NCBI GenBank assembly: GCA_019459055.1
Contig: JAIBEI010000015.1
Coordinates: 19,584 to 83,583, forward strand
From: Thiobacillus sp.
Lineage (GTDB): Bacteria > Pseudomonadota > Gammaproteobacteria > Burkholderiales > Thiobacillaceae
Reading direction: 5' to 3'
Length of the DNA: 64,000 nucleotides
The position numbers and the translations under genes are program-made. Of this stretch, positions 63,490 through 64,000 are shown one piece after another. The notes under the pieces were generated by a model. It was not told the origin of the DNA and searched no databases. It saw only the letters and a list, made by a program, of their open reading frames with translations. The stretch's first letter is position 1, and the number at the start of each line of letters is the position of its first letter.

Positions 63490-63912
63490 TCAACTTTCAT
63501 TGTCCAAACTAAATACGATGGGTACGACAACCCAGGCGGTCACAGCCTGTTCGCCGCGCCTTGCCGGCACGAAGCGCCAGCGGGCAACCGCCTTTTCGGC
63601 TGCTAGGTCGAGACGTTGGAAGCCGCTGGAGTGCTTCACCTCCACCTGTTTCGCGTCGCCTTCCGCACTGACGAAGACACGCAACACCACCTTCCCTTCC
63701 TCGCCGAGACGGCGGGAAGCATGGGGGTACAGCGGCTTGGGGTTGTCCAGATAATCGGCGTCGAAACGGGCGTCGACGAGGGCGGGCGCAGGCGCCGGGG
63801 TGGGGGCGGCAACGATGTCCGGCGCTGAAACAGGAGCGGGGGGTTGTGGCGCGACGCTGAAGGAAGCCGCAACCGGAGACTCAACCGGGCTGGCCACGGC
63901 GAGAATCGGCGG
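63490..63912 (-). CDS. tonB: TonB energy transducer (5' end lost in poly-G)
   Basis: The readable part, about 140 residues, has a Pro/Ala-rich spacer and the TonB C-terminal domain (YPHASRRLGEEGKVVLRVFV, abridged to its YP, GKVVLRV and FVPARRGEQ elements). The frame continues upstream as proline codons into the G-rich window end, where the membrane helix and start must lie. Part of that proline run may be real and part artefact. It ends 10 bases before exbB, so the order is tonB-exbB-exbD. Confidence 0.82.
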   Translation of the reverse strand, partial: PPILAVASPVESPVAASFSVAPQPPAPVSAPDIVAAPTPAPAPALVDARFDADYLDNPKPLYPHASRRLGEEGKVVLRVFVSAEGDAKQVEVKHSSGFQRLDLAAEKAVARWRFVPARRGEQAVTAWVVVPIVFSLDNES

Positions 63913-64000
63913 GGGAGGGGGGGGCCCCGGGGGGCGGGGGGGGGGCGGGGGGGGGGGGGGGGTTGGGGGGGGGGGGGGGGGGGGGGGGTGGGGGGGGGGG
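63911..64000. other. Near-homopolymer G tract, probable sequencing or assembly artefact
   Basis: Apart from a few A, C and T bases the last ~90 positions are G. No natural gene context explains it, and it cuts the tonB coding region. Terminal G runs are the typical error of two-colour sequencing chemistry at read ends, so this probably marks a contig end. Confidence 0.85.

Noticed and set aside
63911..64000. G-quadruplex or proline-coding repeat at the window end
   Set aside because: The run is too uniform and breaks off at the window end, which fits a read-end artefact better than a natural element. Only the first few proline codons of tonB may be genuine.

Overview
The window is G+C-rich, almost fully coding and bacterial. 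Gene content points to a betaproteobacterium with a sulfur- and metal-redox lifestyle, close in character to Thiobacillus or Sulfuricella-type organisms. The evidence is a ccmABCDEFGHI cytochrome c maturation set, TusA/DsrE sulfur-carrier genes beside a YeeE/YedE transporter, multiheme c-type cytochromes, a zipA-ligA-galU block and a pyrG-kdsA-eno-ftsB block. The genus is inferred from gene content only.

Layout. (1) 1-7.6 kb: YeeE/YedE transporter, TusA, two DsrE/TusC-like proteins and a 61-residue orphan. These are followed by a rhodanese lipoprotein, a five-heme cytochrome, a small secreted protein, a three-heme cytochrome and an OprO/P-type porin. The last group resembles the Geobacter ext-type (selenite/tellurite, outer-membrane) clusters. 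The final three genes sit behind a good sigma-54 promoter with an upstream palindrome, and end in a strong terminator. (2) 7.6-10.5 kb: a membrane histidine kinase and an NtrC-family sigma-54 activator, the obvious candidates to drive that promoter. (3) 10.6-21.7 kb: a type II secretion operon, gspC to gspN, with mostly overlapping genes. (4) 21.8-29 kb: ccmA to ccmI, interrupted after ccmA by a tandem 57-bp repeat. (5) 29-37.4 kb: housekeeping genes pyrG, kdsA, eno, ftsB, zipA, ligA, galU. (6) 37.5-48.8 kb: a GGDEF/EAL protein, nnr, a DUF3330 protein, purL (with a hairpin over its ribosome binding site), ppc and a coiled-coil membrane protein. (7) 48.8-53.4 kb, minus strand: LolA-like protein, beta-barrel and RND/MMPL transporter, a probable lipid-trafficking set. 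(8) 53.5-54.9 kb: hemN.

(9) 54.9-63.9 kb, minus strand: the most unusual block. tonB, exbB, exbD, a TonB-dependent receptor, a DUF4198-like periplasmic protein with a Met/His/Gly-rich stretch, a NapH-type membrane ferredoxin, a double-cubane-cluster-type 2-hydroxyacyl-CoA dehydratase homologue, its ATP-dependent activase and a TauE/SafE (UreH-like) membrane protein run head to tail. Four of the junctions overlap. The order suggests uptake of a ligand or metal complex across the outer membrane, coupled to low-potential ATP-driven reduction inside the cell. I know of no described system with this composition.

The last ~90 bases are almost pure G and look like a sequencing or assembly artefact. 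They hide the 5' end of tonB. The first gene is cut by the window start. No tRNA, rRNA, CRISPR array or insertion sequence was seen, and no gene-free stretch exceeds about 225 bases.
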